Assembly (NCBI GenBank): GCA_964494505.1
Contig: CAZBRO010000004.1
Span: 225,996 to 289,995, forward strand
DNA: 64,000 nt
Source of the DNA: CAIYRG01 sp964494505
Lineage (GTDB): Bacteria > Pseudomonadota > Alphaproteobacteria > Micropepsales > Micropepsaceae
Direction: 5' to 3'
The notes beneath the pieces are model-generated. The model worked only from the letters and a program-made list of their open reading frames with translations. It was not told where the DNA came from and ran no database searches. The position numbers and the translations under genes are program-made. Numbering within the stretch: position 1 is the stretch's first letter; the number at the start of each line of letters is the position of its first letter. Shown piece by piece: positions 35,044-43,926 of the stretch.

Positions 35044-35511
35044 ATGAGCGATCGGAGTTCGTCCGGGACCGTACCGTCTCCACCCCCGCAATATGCCGGT
35101 GATGTGAACCCGGCGGAGGTCTGGGACCGGCTGTCATCCGATGCGGCGGCCCAGCTGATCGATGTGCGCACCGTTTCCGAATGGAACTTCGTCGGGGTGC
35201 CGGATTTGGCTTCGCTCCAGCGCAAGGCACTGCTGTGCGAATGGCAGCGCTTTCCGCCGGCCGCCAATCCCGGCTTCGTTGGGGAAGCGGCAGAAGCCCT
35301 CAAGCGCACCACCTATCAACCGGGAGCGCCGCTCTTTTTCCTGTGCCGGTCGGGCGCCCGGTCGCGCGCCGCAGCCATCGCCATGACCGCGGCGGGCTTC
35401 GGCCCCTGTTTTAACATTTCGGACGGATTCGAGGGGGGCCTCGATGAGAACCGCCATCGCGGAATAGCGGGCGGATGGAAGGCCAACGGCCTTCCCTGGA
35501 TTCAGACCTAG
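35044..35511 (+). CDS. Rhodanese-domain protein
   Basis: A 155-residue single rhodanese domain: LIDVRTVSEWNFVGVPDL, then the active loop FLCRSGARSRAAA with the catalytic cysteine near residue 101, and GFEGGLDENRHRG near the end. It would carry or transfer sulfane sulfur. The ATG at 35044 opens a proline-rich leader (SGTVPSPPPQYAG). It sits just upstream of dnaA on the same strand, 47 bases from the longest dnaA start, so co-transcription is likely. Confidence 0.9.
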   Translation: MSDRSSSGTVPSPPPQYAGDVNPAEVWDRLSSDAAAQLIDVRTVSEWNFVGVPDLASLQRKALLCEWQRFPPAANPGFVGEAAEALKRTTYQPGAPLFFLCRSGARSRAAAIAMTAAGFGPCFNISDGFEGGLDENRHRGIAGGWKANGLPWIQT

Positions 35512-35558
35512 GCGGAGGAACCTTGGATGCGAAGAACGTGACGTAAGACGCTGTTGCT

Positions 35559-37094
35559 GTGAACGGGCTGGGCCCGAAGGGGATACCGGCAAGACGCCGG
35601 GCATTGGGGATAGGGAATATGGGATATCCATTGCAGCAGGAGCCGAGTTGGCCCGAATTGTGGGCGGCTGTGCGTGACCGGCTTCGTTTGGAACTTGGTC
35701 AAGGCATTTTCGACACCTGGATCGCGCCGCTTTCGTTGGCCGAGGTCGAGGATGGGCATGTGCACCTGTCCGCGCCGAGCCGCCTGGTGCGCGACTATGT
35801 GGCCGCCCACCATGCGCCGCGGCTCGAGCGCGCCTTCGCCGCACTTGCGCCGGGCTTCGCGAGCCTGGAACTGACGACAGCCCAAGCCGATGCGCGCAAC
35901 GGCGCGGGCCATAGACTTGGGACCCTGGCCATCACACCGCGTCCAAGCCTGGTTCCCCCGAGCCTCGGCGGCGGCGGTGCCGGCGGCAATTCGGGCCCGG
36001 GCAGAGCGCCCGGCTCCTCTCTCCATGGCTTGTGGGACCGCCAGCCCGATCCGAACCAAAGCTTCTCCACCTTTGTCGTCGGCCCATCCAACGAGTTCGC
36101 CTTCAAGGCGGCGCAGCGCTTTGCCGAGACGGGCGAGAGCGATATGGGGCTGCTCTTCATCCATGGCGGTTTCGGCTATGGCAAGACGCATCTTCTGAAC
36201 GCCATCGCGCTGGAGGCACGCACCGTCAGGGGCGCACGCGTGCTGTTTCTCAGAGCCGAGGATTTCATGCGCCGGTTCCTGTCCGCCTTGAGGGAGCAGC
36301 AGACGCTTGCCTTCAAGGAGGAACTCCGCGGCGCCGACATCCTCCTGATCGACGACCTGCAGCATATCTGCGGCCGGGCTGCGACCACGAGCGAGTTCCT
36401 GCACACCGTGAATGCCTTCACCGACCTGAAACGCAAAGTGGTGATCGCCGCGGATCGGCCGCCATCGGTTCTGGAGGGGCTCTCCGACGACATCCGCTCG
36501 CGCCTGCAGGGAGCGATTTCGATTGCGCTGGAAAAGCCCGATGCGGGGACGCGACTCGCCATCCTCAAGGCGAGGGCCGCTTCTCTCGAAAAGAAGCTGC
36601 CGCGGGCGAGCATTCCCGAAGCCGTACTGGAGCAGATGGCCACCGAGCTGGACGTCAGCCCGCGTGAACTCCTGGGCGTGCTGATGAAGCTTGCGACCTA
36701 TGCCGATCTCACCGGCAAGCCGATCACCGCGGAAGTGGCCGAGGAAGCCATCGGCAGCCGCGTGCCGGCAGGCGATCACAAGGTCACGATCGACGAAATC
36801 CAGAAGAAGACCGCCGAATATTACAAACTCGATCTTCGCGAGCTTCATTCCGCGCGCCGCGCCCGGCGGGTGGCGAGGCCGAGGCAAGTTGCGATGTTTC
36901 TTGCCCGTGAACTCACCAGCCGTTCGCTGCCCGATATCGGACGGCGCTTCGGCGGACGCGATCATACGACCGTGCTCCATGCCTGCCGGCGCATAGAAGC
37001 GCTGTGCAAGACCGATCCTGTGTTCCAGCAGGAAGTGGACTTCCTGCGCAAAGTGCTTGGCCGCGCGCTTAAAGACTCATCGCTGCCACGTTAA
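35559..37094 (+). CDS. dnaA: Chromosomal replication initiator DnaA
   Basis: A protein of up to 511 residues. Seen: N-terminal domain I (WPELWAAVRDRLRLELGQGI), a Gly/Pro-rich linker (residues 130-160), the AAA+ domain with Walker A HGGFGYGKTHLL near 202 and Walker B ILLIDDLQHICG near 259, and domain IV with GGRDHTTVLHACRRIE near 465, which binds DnaA boxes. The arginine-finger stretch reads LSDDIRSRLQGAISIAL, different from the common RLRSRFxxGL. The GTG at 35559 gives the longest form; the ATG at 35619, shortly after GGGATAGGG, is at least as likely (491 residues). Confidence 0.94.
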   Translation: MNGLGPKGIPARRRALGIGNMGYPLQQEPSWPELWAAVRDRLRLELGQGIFDTWIAPLSLAEVEDGHVHLSAPSRLVRDYVAAHHAPRLERAFAALAPGFASLELTTAQADARNGAGHRLGTLAITPRPSLVPPSLGGGGAGGNSGPGRAPGSSLHGLWDRQPDPNQSFSTFVVGPSNEFAFKAAQRFAETGESDMGLLFIHGGFGYGKTHLLNAIALEARTVRGARVLFLRAEDFMRRFLSALREQQTLAFKEELRGADILLIDDLQHICGRAATTSEFLHTVNAFTDLKRKVVIAADRPPSVLEGLSDDIRSRLQGAISIALEKPDAGTRLAILKARAASLEKKLPRASIPEAVLEQMATELDVSPRELLGVLMKLATYADLTGKPITAEVAEEAIGSRVPAGDHKVTIDEIQKKTAEYYKLDLRELHSARRARRVARPRQVAMFLARELTSRSLPDIGRRFGGRDHTTVLHACRRIEALCKTDPVFQQEVDFLRKVLGRALKDSSLPR

Positions 37095-37112
37095 GCGCGC
37101 TTGGCCGCAGGC

Positions 37113-37166
37113 GCCCCGAGAGCTTATCCTCAGCCAATCGAAGGATGCGCTCTCGGGGCCTTTTTT
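37113..37166 (+). terminator. Terminator after dnaA
   Basis: GCCCCGAGAGC (37113-37123) pairs with GCTCTCGGGGC (37149-37159), followed by six T. The loop holds TTATCCTCA (one base off a DnaA box) and AATCGAAGGATG, resembling a dispersed palindromic repeat. The region from here to dnaN (37344) shows no gene. Confidence 0.8.
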
Positions 37167-37343
37167 GCCCGAAAAATCCAAATGCGCGAGCAGGCTCCCG
37201 CCCTGCGGTTCGAGTCGCTTGTGCCCGCGATTGTGGCTATGCTGAAATCTCAGGAATCGGGGCCGCCGCAGAGCCTTCCCATGCGACGCCGCGAAGCCAT
37301 TTTGGACCCTCTTTGCGCCTAAGCTTCCGGAACACCACGCACC

Positions 37344-38465
37344 ATGAAAATCAATGTCGAACGCGGCGCCTTCTTGAAAGCCTTAGGCCACGTCCAGAGC
37401 GTCGTCGAACGCCGCAACACGATCCCCATTCTGTCGAATGTGCTGATCGAGGCGGCAAAGGGGCGCCTCAAGCTGACGGCAACCGATCTCGACATCGAAA
37501 TCGTGGAATCCATTCCCGCCGACGTGCTGCGCAACGGGGCTGCGACCGCGCCCGCGCACATGCTTTACGACATCGTGCGCAAGATGCCGGACGGCTCGCA
37601 GGTGCAGGCCGATCTGGTTGCGGGCGAATCCGGGCGGCTGCTGGTGTCGGCGGGCAGCATCAGGTTCGAGCTTGCCTGTCTGCCGCAGGAAGATTTCCCG
37701 CAAATGTCGGCGGGCGCCCTGCCCCACCGGTTCCGGCTTGAGGCGTCCGAGCTGATCGCGCTGATCGAGAAGACGCGTTTCGCCATCTCGACCGAAGAGA
37801 CGCGGTTCTATCTGAACGGCATCTATGTGCATGCGGCCAAGGACGGCAAAACCGAGGCTCTGCGCGCGGTGGCGACGGACGGACACCGGCTCGCGCGCTA
37901 TGAGCTCGACCTTCCCGACGGCGCCAAGGACATCCCGGGCGTGATCGTCCCGAGGAAGACGGTGGCCGAGCTTCGCCGGCTGCTCGAAGACGCGGAAGGC
38001 GCCATTGAGATCGGTCTCTCCGACACCAAGATCCAGTTCACCTTCGGCGGCGTCGAGTTGACCTCGAAGCTGATCGACGGTTCCTTCCCGGATTACCAGC
38101 GCGTCATCCCGACCGCGAACGACAAGGTGCTGACGCTCGACGCCAAGGATTTCTCCCAGGCCGTCGACCGCGTTTCCACCATCTCCGCCGACAAGACGCG
38201 GGCCGTGAAACTCAACCTCGACAACGACCGCGTGACGCTTTCGGTGGTCAATCCGGAGTCCGGTACGGCGACCGAGGAATTGGGCGCGAATTATACCGCC
38301 GATCCTATTGAGATTGGCTTCAACGCTCGCTATCTCCTGGATATCACCGGCCAGATCGTCGGCAAGGATGTGCGTTTCCTGCTTGCCGATGCCGGTTCAC
38401 CCACCCTCATCGAGGACACCGAGGACAAGCGCACGCTTTATGTCCTGATGCCGATGCGAGTGTAG
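37344..38465 (+). CDS. dnaN: DNA polymerase III beta clamp
   Basis: A 373-residue sliding clamp with three similar folds. Seen: MKINVERGAFLKALGHVQSV, VVERRNTIPILSNVLIEA, the middle-domain FAISTEETRFYLNGIYVH, RAVATDGHRLARYEL, and the C-terminal TLYVLMPMRV. It holds polymerases, including the DnaE2-ImuB complex, on DNA. It lies 249 bases from dnaA across a terminator, so it has its own promoter; recF follows 9 bases after its stop. Confidence 0.97.
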   Translation: MKINVERGAFLKALGHVQSVVERRNTIPILSNVLIEAAKGRLKLTATDLDIEIVESIPADVLRNGAATAPAHMLYDIVRKMPDGSQVQADLVAGESGRLLVSAGSIRFELACLPQEDFPQMSAGALPHRFRLEASELIALIEKTRFAISTEETRFYLNGIYVHAAKDGKTEALRAVATDGHRLARYELDLPDGAKDIPGVIVPRKTVAELRRLLEDAEGAIEIGLSDTKIQFTFGGVELTSKLIDGSFPDYQRVIPTANDKVLTLDAKDFSQAVDRVSTISADKTRAVKLNLDNDRVTLSVVNPESGTATEELGANYTADPIEIGFNARYLLDITGQIVGKDVRFLLADAGSPTLIEDTEDKRTLYVLMPMRV

Positions 38466-38474
38466 GAAGACGAA

Positions 38475-39734
38475 TTGAAGCACGTGGCGAGGTTCATGGA
38501 TGACGCTGTGACGCGTCCGGGAGACCTGTTTGCAGCGGGTCCGCGGTGCTCGCTCGCGGCTACGCGCGTCGCCCTGACCAATTTCCGCTCTTACAGCCGG
38601 GCCGAGCTGCATGTCGAAGCCGCGCCCGTGGTGCTGAGCGGCGCCAACGGCATCGGCAAGACCAACCTTCTGGAAGCGATCTCGCTCTTGTCGCCGGGCC
38701 GGGGCTTGCGCGGGGCGAAGCTTGCGGCGATCCAGCGCAAAAGTCCCGCCGATACGGCAGTCGCGCACGACACGTTCGCGGACCCGGGATTTAATCCGGG
38801 GCTGTGGGCGGTTTCCGCGACGCTCGCGCGGCCCGGCGGCGAATGGGAAATCGGGACCGGGCTGGTACCCTCAAACGCCAATGCGCCCAGGCGCGCGCTG
38901 CATCTGAACGGCGCGCCTGCTGATGCCGCCGATATCGCCGAACTGCTGCCGATGCTGTGGCTGACGCCCGCCATGGACAGGCTGTTCCTGGAAGGAGCCT
39001 CCGAACGCCGTCGTTTCCTCGACCGGCTGGTGTTCGCGCTCGATTCCAGCCACGCCAAGCACGCGGCCCGCTACGAGCGCGCGATGCATGAGCGGTTGAA
39101 ACTGCTGAAGGATGGATCGCGCGACCGTTGCTGGCTGGACGGTCTGGAAGCGACGATGGCCGAGGAGGGCGCAGCCGTCACCGGGGCCCGTCTGCTGGTC
39201 CTCGAACGCTTGAACATGGAGCTGGAAGCGCGCGGGGCCGAAGGCGCCTTTCCTTGCGCGCATCTGCGTCTCGCCGACGCGCTGGGCGAAGACGCGATCG
39301 ACACCGGCCGCCTTCAGGCCGTATTTGCCGCTTCGCGCGAGCGCGACGCGGAGTCCGGACGGACGAGCGCCGGTCCCCATCTCGCCGATCTCGAAGTCCG
39401 CCACACGGTCAAGCGGGCGGACGCGCGCGATTGTTCGACCGGCGAGCAGAAGGCGGTTCTCATATCCATCGTGCTCGCCAATGCGTGGCTGCTGAAGAAG
39501 CGCCATGACGGCATCGCGCCGGTGCTGCTGCTGGACGAAATCGCCGCTCATCTGGACGTATCCCGCCGCGCGGCACTGTTCGAGGAAATCCTGAGCTTGG
39601 GCACACAGGCCTGGCTCACCGGCACCGACCGGAGTCTGTTCGCGCCGCTCGAAACACGCGCCCAGTTCTTTTCCGTTTCTTCGGGACGCTTCGTACCCAT
39701 GCTTCGCCAGGCGCAACAGGAGGGCGGCGCATGA
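38475..39734 (+). CDS. recF: DNA replication and repair protein RecF
   Basis: A 419-residue SMC-like ATPase that loads RecA at gaps. Seen: VALTNFRSYSRAEL, Walker A SGANGIGKTNLLEAISLLSPGRGLR, LFLEGASERRRFLDRLVF, ABC signature DCSTGEQKAVLISIVLA, and Walker B PVLLLDEIAAHLD. The TTG at 38475 has TAGGAAGA before it; an ATG at 38496 is an alternative. It runs 9 bases after dnaN and its stop overlaps the LysE gene as ATGA. Confidence 0.95.
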   Translation: MKHVARFMDDAVTRPGDLFAAGPRCSLAATRVALTNFRSYSRAELHVEAAPVVLSGANGIGKTNLLEAISLLSPGRGLRGAKLAAIQRKSPADTAVAHDTFADPGFNPGLWAVSATLARPGGEWEIGTGLVPSNANAPRRALHLNGAPADAADIAELLPMLWLTPAMDRLFLEGASERRRFLDRLVFALDSSHAKHAARYERAMHERLKLLKDGSRDRCWLDGLEATMAEEGAAVTGARLLVLERLNMELEARGAEGAFPCAHLRLADALGEDAIDTGRLQAVFAASRERDAESGRTSAGPHLADLEVRHTVKRADARDCSTGEQKAVLISIVLANAWLLKKRHDGIAPVLLLDEIAAHLDVSRRAALFEEILSLGTQAWLTGTDRSLFAPLETRAQFFSVSSGRFVPMLRQAQQEGGA

Positions 39735-40387
39735 TCCCGCTGCACGCCCTTCTGGTCTATGCCGGCATTTATGCGTTTTTAATTGCGCTGCCCGGGCCGA
39801 ATGTGATCGCAATCACGGCGCGCGCGCTGGCCGGCGGATTCCGCGCGGCGATTCCGGCGGCCTTTGGCACCGCGCTGGGCGACATCGTGCTGATGAGCTT
39901 TTCCGCATTCGGGCTGGAATTGGTGGCGAAAACGACGGGCAATCTGTTCTTCGCGGTGAAGATCGCCGGTGTGCTGTATCTTTTCTGGCTCGGCTACAAA
40001 TATTGGACGGCGCCTGTGAGCGCGAACGATCCTCCCCTGCCCGCGGGGGAGGTGGCGAGCCGCACTTCGCGGCGAGACGGAGGGGGGACATCCTTCGCTC
40101 GGGGCGGATTCCTGTCCCAGGCCGCGGTCACGGCCGGCAATCCCAAGGGCATGGTGTTCTTTTTCGCGGCGCTGCCGAGTGTGGTCAATCTGAAGCATCT
40201 CGACATGTTCGGCTATCTGGAACTGGTGGCGACGACATTGATCCTGATCCCGGCGATCACGCTCAGCTATGCGGCGCTGGCCGCCAGAGCACGCGCATTC
40301 CTCACCAGCGAGCGTGCCCGCCGGCGCATCAACAAGGGGGCGGGCGCTGTGATCATTGGCGCTGCTCTCGGCATTGCGGTGGCATGA
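39731..40387 (+). CDS. LysE-family exporter with an in-frame repeat
   Basis: A 218-residue membrane protein of the LysE/RhtB amino-acid export family, six helices: FLIALPGPNVIAITARALAG (the family signature), AFGTALGDIVLM, VLYLFWLGYKYW and TAGNPKGMVFFFAALP. Between helices 3 and 4 a palindromic repeat (40031-40089) adds residues with PPLPAGEVASRTSRRDGGG, a loop foreign to the family. It is wedged between recF and gyrB with ATGA overlaps on both sides, an unusual place. The exported substrate is unknown. Confidence 0.9.
   Translation: MIPLHALLVYAGIYAFLIALPGPNVIAITARALAGGFRAAIPAAFGTALGDIVLMSFSAFGLELVAKTTGNLFFAVKIAGVLYLFWLGYKYWTAPVSANDPPLPAGEVASRTSRRDGGGTSFARGGFLSQAAVTAGNPKGMVFFFAALPSVVNLKHLDMFGYLELVATTLILIPAITLSYAALAARARAFLTSERARRRINKGAGAVIIGAALGIAVA
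40031..40089. repeat. Palindromic repeat inserted in frame in the LysE gene
   Basis: CCTCCCCTGCCCGCGGGGGAGG forms a stem, followed by GTGGCGAGCC, a second small stem around ACTTCGC, and GGAGGGGGGACA. The imuB repeat (8311-8358, minus strand) has the same order of parts. It lies in a cytoplasmic loop between helices and keeps the frame. Confidence 0.75.
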
Positions 40388-42840
40388 TGGTGCACGATCC
40401 GGCCCACCCCAATCCGACCGGCAACGGCAATGGCAGCGCCGAATCCTATGACGCCGGCTCGATCAAGGTCCTCCGGGGCCTCGATGCCGTGCGCAAGCGC
40501 CCCGGCATGTATATCGGCGACACCGACGACGGCTCGGGCCTGCATCACATGGTCTACGAGGTCGTCGACAACGCCATCGACGAAGCCTTGGCCGGATTCT
40601 GCGACCGCGTCGATGTGGAGCTGAACGCGGACGGTTCCTGCACCGTGCGCGACAATGGGCGCGGCGTGCCGGTGGACATCCATCAGGAAGAAGGCGTCTC
40701 TGCCGCCGAAGTCATCATGACCCAGCTTCATGCGGGCGGAAAATTCGAGCAGAACGCGTACAAGGTTTCGGGCGGCCTGCACGGGGTCGGCGTGTCGGTG
40801 GTCAATGCGCTCTCCGAATGGCTCGACTTGCGCGTCTGGCGCGATGGGCACGAGCATTATATGCGCTTCCGCGACGGCGACCCCGTGGCGCCCTTGCAAG
40901 TGGTCGGCCCCGACAAGGGGCGGCGCGGCACGGAAGTGACGTTCCTGCCGAGCCCCAAGACCTTCACCAAGACCGAGTTCGATTACGCGACGCTGGAACA
41001 CCGCCTGCGCGAGCTTGCGTTCCTCAATTCCGGCGTCACCATTCGCCTCACCGACAAGCGCGGCGTCGAGCGGAAGGAAATCCTGCTCAAATATGACGGC
41101 GGCCTCGAAGCGTTCATCCGCTATCTCGACCGCACCAAGACGATGCTCATTCCCAATCCGATCATGCTCGGCGCGGACCGCGACGGCATGCGCGTGGAAG
41201 CGGCCCTGTCGTGGAACGATTCGTATCACGAGAACATGCTGTGCTTTACCAACAATATCGGCCAGCGCGACGGCGGCACGCATCTTGCCGGCTTCCGCGC
41301 GGGGCTGACCCGCGTGGTGACGAAATATGCCGATGAAACCGGCATCGGAAAAAAAGACCGCGTGCCGCTGACGGGCGATGATTGCCGCGAGGGGCTGACC
41401 TGCGTGCTGTCGGTCAAGGTGCCCGATCCGAAGTTTTCCTCCCAGACGAAGGACAAGCTGGTTTCATCCGAAGTGCGGCCGGCCGTCGAAGGCGTGGTGC
41501 TGGAACAGCTCGGCCGCTGGTTCGAGGAACATCCCGCCGAAGCCCGCAGCATCGTCGGAAAAGTAATCGAGGCGGCGGCCGCCCGCGAAGCCGCGCGGAA
41601 AGCGCGCGAGCTGACGCGGCGCAAGGGCGCGCTCGACGGCGTGGGCCTTCCGGGGAAACTCGCCGATTGCCAGGAACGCGATCCCGCCAAATGCGAGATC
41701 TTCATCGTCGAGGGCGATAGCGCCGGCGGCTCGGCCAAGCAGGGCCGCAACCGCGCCAATCAGGCGGTGCTGCCGCTGAGGGGAAAGATTCTGAACGTGG
41801 AGCGCGCGCGCTTCGACAAGATGCTGGGTTCGCAGGAAATCGCGACCCTCATCACCGCGCTCGGCACCGGCATCGGGCGCGAGGAATTCAATCCCGACAA
41901 GCTGCGCTACCACAAGATCATCATCATGACCGACGCCGATGTCGATGGCGCCCATATTCGCACGCTGCTGCTCACGTTCTTCTACCGGCAGATGCCGGAG
42001 CTGATCGAGCGCGGGCATTTGTTCATCGCGCAGCCCCCTTTGTACAAAGCCGCACGCGGCAAGTCCGAGCGCTATCTGAAGGACGAGCGCGAGCTGGAAA
42101 ACCACCTGGTCGAGGAAGGCATCAAGGACGCGGTGCTGACGCTGTCATCGGGCGAGAGCATGGCGGGGGCCGACCTTGCGCATCTCATCGAGCGGGCGCG
42201 GGCGGCACGCGTGGCGCTGGAGAATTTTCCCCGGCATTATCCGCGCTTCGTGCTGGAGCAGGCGGCGATTGCCGGAGCGCTCAATCCCGAAATGCTGTCC
42301 GATCCGGAGAAGGCCAAAGACGCAGCCGCCTATATCGCGCGCCGGCTGGATTCCATGTCGGAGGAAACCGAGCGCGGCTGGAGGGGCGAGCCGACTCCCG
42401 ATGGCGGCCTGAAATTCCGCCGCGAAGTGCGCGGCGTCACCGAGACGATTGCAATCGACGGCGCACTGATCGGGAGCGCGGACGCGAGAAAGCTCGACCG
42501 CATGGCGGCCGAATTGCAGACGACCTATCTCAAGGCCAGCGGGCTTGCGCGCAAGGACGACATGCGCGAAATCCGCGCCCCGACGCAATTGCTGGACGCG
42601 ATCCTGGAATGGGGCCGGCGCGGATTGTCGCTGCAGCGCTACAAAGGCTTGGGCGAGATGAATCCGAACCAGCTCTGGGAGACCACACTGGACGAGAACG
42701 CGCGCACGCTGCTGCAGGTGAAGGTGGAACACGCCGACGAGGCCGACGATCTCTTCGCCAAGCTGATGGGCGACGTGGTGGAACCGCGGCGCGAATTCAT
42801 TCAGGACAATGCGCTGAACGTCGTGAATCTGGACGTGTAG
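40384..42840 (+). CDS. gyrB: DNA gyrase subunit B
   Basis: An 818-residue gyrase B. Seen: KVLRGLDAVRKRPGMYIGD, YEVVDNAIDEALAG (ATP site), VRDNGRGVPVDIH, VSGGLHGVGVSVVNALS, the TOPRIM EGDSAGGSAKQGRNR and DADVDGAHIRTLLL, and the C-terminal GLGEMNPNQLWETT. It supercoils DNA with GyrA. The ATG at 40384 overlaps the LysE stop as ATGA; a second ATG follows at once (40387). Confidence 0.97.
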   Translation: MMVHDPAHPNPTGNGNGSAESYDAGSIKVLRGLDAVRKRPGMYIGDTDDGSGLHHMVYEVVDNAIDEALAGFCDRVDVELNADGSCTVRDNGRGVPVDIHQEEGVSAAEVIMTQLHAGGKFEQNAYKVSGGLHGVGVSVVNALSEWLDLRVWRDGHEHYMRFRDGDPVAPLQVVGPDKGRRGTEVTFLPSPKTFTKTEFDYATLEHRLRELAFLNSGVTIRLTDKRGVERKEILLKYDGGLEAFIRYLDRTKTMLIPNPIMLGADRDGMRVEAALSWNDSYHENMLCFTNNIGQRDGGTHLAGFRAGLTRVVTKYADETGIGKKDRVPLTGDDCREGLTCVLSVKVPDPKFSSQTKDKLVSSEVRPAVEGVVLEQLGRWFEEHPAEARSIVGKVIEAAAAREAARKARELTRRKGALDGVGLPGKLADCQERDPAKCEIFIVEGDSAGGSAKQGRNRANQAVLPLRGKILNVERARFDKMLGSQEIATLITALGTGIGREEFNPDKLRYHKIIIMTDADVDGAHIRTLLLTFFYRQMPELIERGHLFIAQPPLYKAARGKSERYLKDERELENHLVEEGIKDAVLTLSSGESMAGADLAHLIERARAARVALENFPRHYPRFVLEQAAIAGALNPEMLSDPEKAKDAAAYIARRLDSMSEETERGWRGEPTPDGGLKFRREVRGVTETIAIDGALIGSADARKLDRMAAELQTTYLKASGLARKDDMREIRAPTQLLDAILEWGRRGLSLQRYKGLGEMNPNQLWETTLDENARTLLQVKVEHADEADDLFAKLMGDVVEPRREFIQDNALNVVNLDV

Positions 42841-42875
42841 AGCAGATTTCGTTCTGGTTGAATCGATTGCAGCCA

Positions 42876-43310
42876 CTACGCTATCCAGCCACCCACTTGG
42901 GCAATGGCCTCGGATTCGCCGAGTTTGAGGGCGAGGCGGGAGACTTCTGCAGGAACCCAGTCGGGATAAGGGACCGTTCGAACGATGTGGCGACCCGTTG
43001 GCGTATGCTCCTCTTTGAGCTGCGCGAGGCGGGCAGGCGGAAGCCGGCCGGCAAGACGAACCAACGCTGGCCATAGCCTTCGGTGAACGAACGTGATCTT
43101 GCCGCCCACAACGCGACAAACAAGGACATCATCGTTGTCTCGAACCGCGCGGGTCCGCGCGAATATCTCTTTGTTCTTTAGGTGAGACCACCAACTTCCC
43201 TTGATCGGTTCTTGCGCCACGGCCTCTGCCAGAGAGGGGACTGGACCGCGACCGGACTCCAGGACGACACCATGTTCTCGAACAAATGCGATAGCTTGTT
43301 CAGGCGTCAT
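42876..43310 (-). CDS. Hypothetical protein, possibly frameshifted at its 5' end
   Basis: A 144-residue soluble protein: MTPEQAIAFVREHGVVLESG, GSWWSHLKNKEIFARTRAV, VLVCRVVGGKITFVHRRLW and VRTVPYPDWVPAEVSRLA. I do not know the family. A short frame just upstream (43300-43359, ATG at 43359) encodes MERFVADLVKDFESGPDDA and overlaps this start by 11 bases; if one base were missing, the two would join as one protein. The stop lies 35 bases from the gyrB stop, converging on it. Confidence 0.6.
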   Translation of the reverse strand: MTPEQAIAFVREHGVVLESGRGPVPSLAEAVAQEPIKGSWWSHLKNKEIFARTRAVRDNDDVLVCRVVGGKITFVHRRLWPALVRLAGRLPPARLAQLKEEHTPTGRHIVRTVPYPDWVPAEVSRLALKLGESEAIAQVGGWIA

Positions 43311-43439
43311 CCGGCCCGCTTTCGAAATCCTTGACCAGATCGGCGACGAAGCGCTCCATTGTTAGAACCCTACCTGCTTGAGGCGGGTTCATGCTACGCC
43401 GGAACGGTGAGGCGGGGAACGGATGGAAAGGACCTCTCG

Positions 43440-43919
43440 ATGTCCGCGCATGATTTCGAATTCACCTCCATCGACGGCAAGCCGCTGAAGCTCTCGGAGT
43501 TCTCGGGCCGCCCGGTGCTCGTCGTCAACACCGCCTCGGCATGCGGATTCACGCCGCAATATAAGGGCCTCGAAGCGCTGTGGCGGAATTACAAAGAGCG
43601 CGGCCTGATTGTGCTCGGCGTGCCGTCGAACGATTTCGGCCGCCAGGAGCCGGGCACGGAATCCGACATCAAGACATTCTGCGAGACCCGTTACGGCGTC
43701 ACTTTTCCGATGACGGCCAAGAACACGGTCATCGGCACCCATGCCCATCCGTTCTACAAATGGGTGGTGGCGGAGGCCGGCGAAGGTGCGGCGCCCAAGT
43801 GGAACTTCCACAAATATCTGATCGACGGCAAAGGCGCGCTCGCAGCCGCGTTTCCCTCGAAGGTCGCGCCGGAAGACCGCGTGCTGATCGACGCGGTGGA
43901 CATGGCGTTGAAGGGATAA
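43440..43919 (+). CDS. Glutathione peroxidase family protein
   Basis: A 159-residue thiol peroxidase of the GPx family: VVNTASACGFTPQYKGLEAL with the peroxidatic Cys at residue 35, GVPSNDFGRQEPGT, FPMTAKNTVIG and PKWNFHKYLID. No signal peptide, so cytoplasmic. It reduces peroxides, in bacteria mostly with thioredoxin. The ATG at 43440 follows GAAAGGACC. It is followed by a GST gene 7 bases later, fitting a peroxide/thiol operon. Confidence 0.93.
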   Translation: MSAHDFEFTSIDGKPLKLSEFSGRPVLVVNTASACGFTPQYKGLEALWRNYKERGLIVLGVPSNDFGRQEPGTESDIKTFCETRYGVTFPMTAKNTVIGTHAHPFYKWVVAEAGEGAAPKWNFHKYLIDGKGALAAAFPSKVAPEDRVLIDAVDMALKG

Positions 43920-43926
43920 GCCGGCG

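Noticed and set aside
37124..37132. TTATCCTCA as a DnaA box and the dnaA-dnaN gap as oriC
   Set aside because: It is a single near-match inside the loop of a terminator; no cluster of boxes or AT-rich element is beside it.
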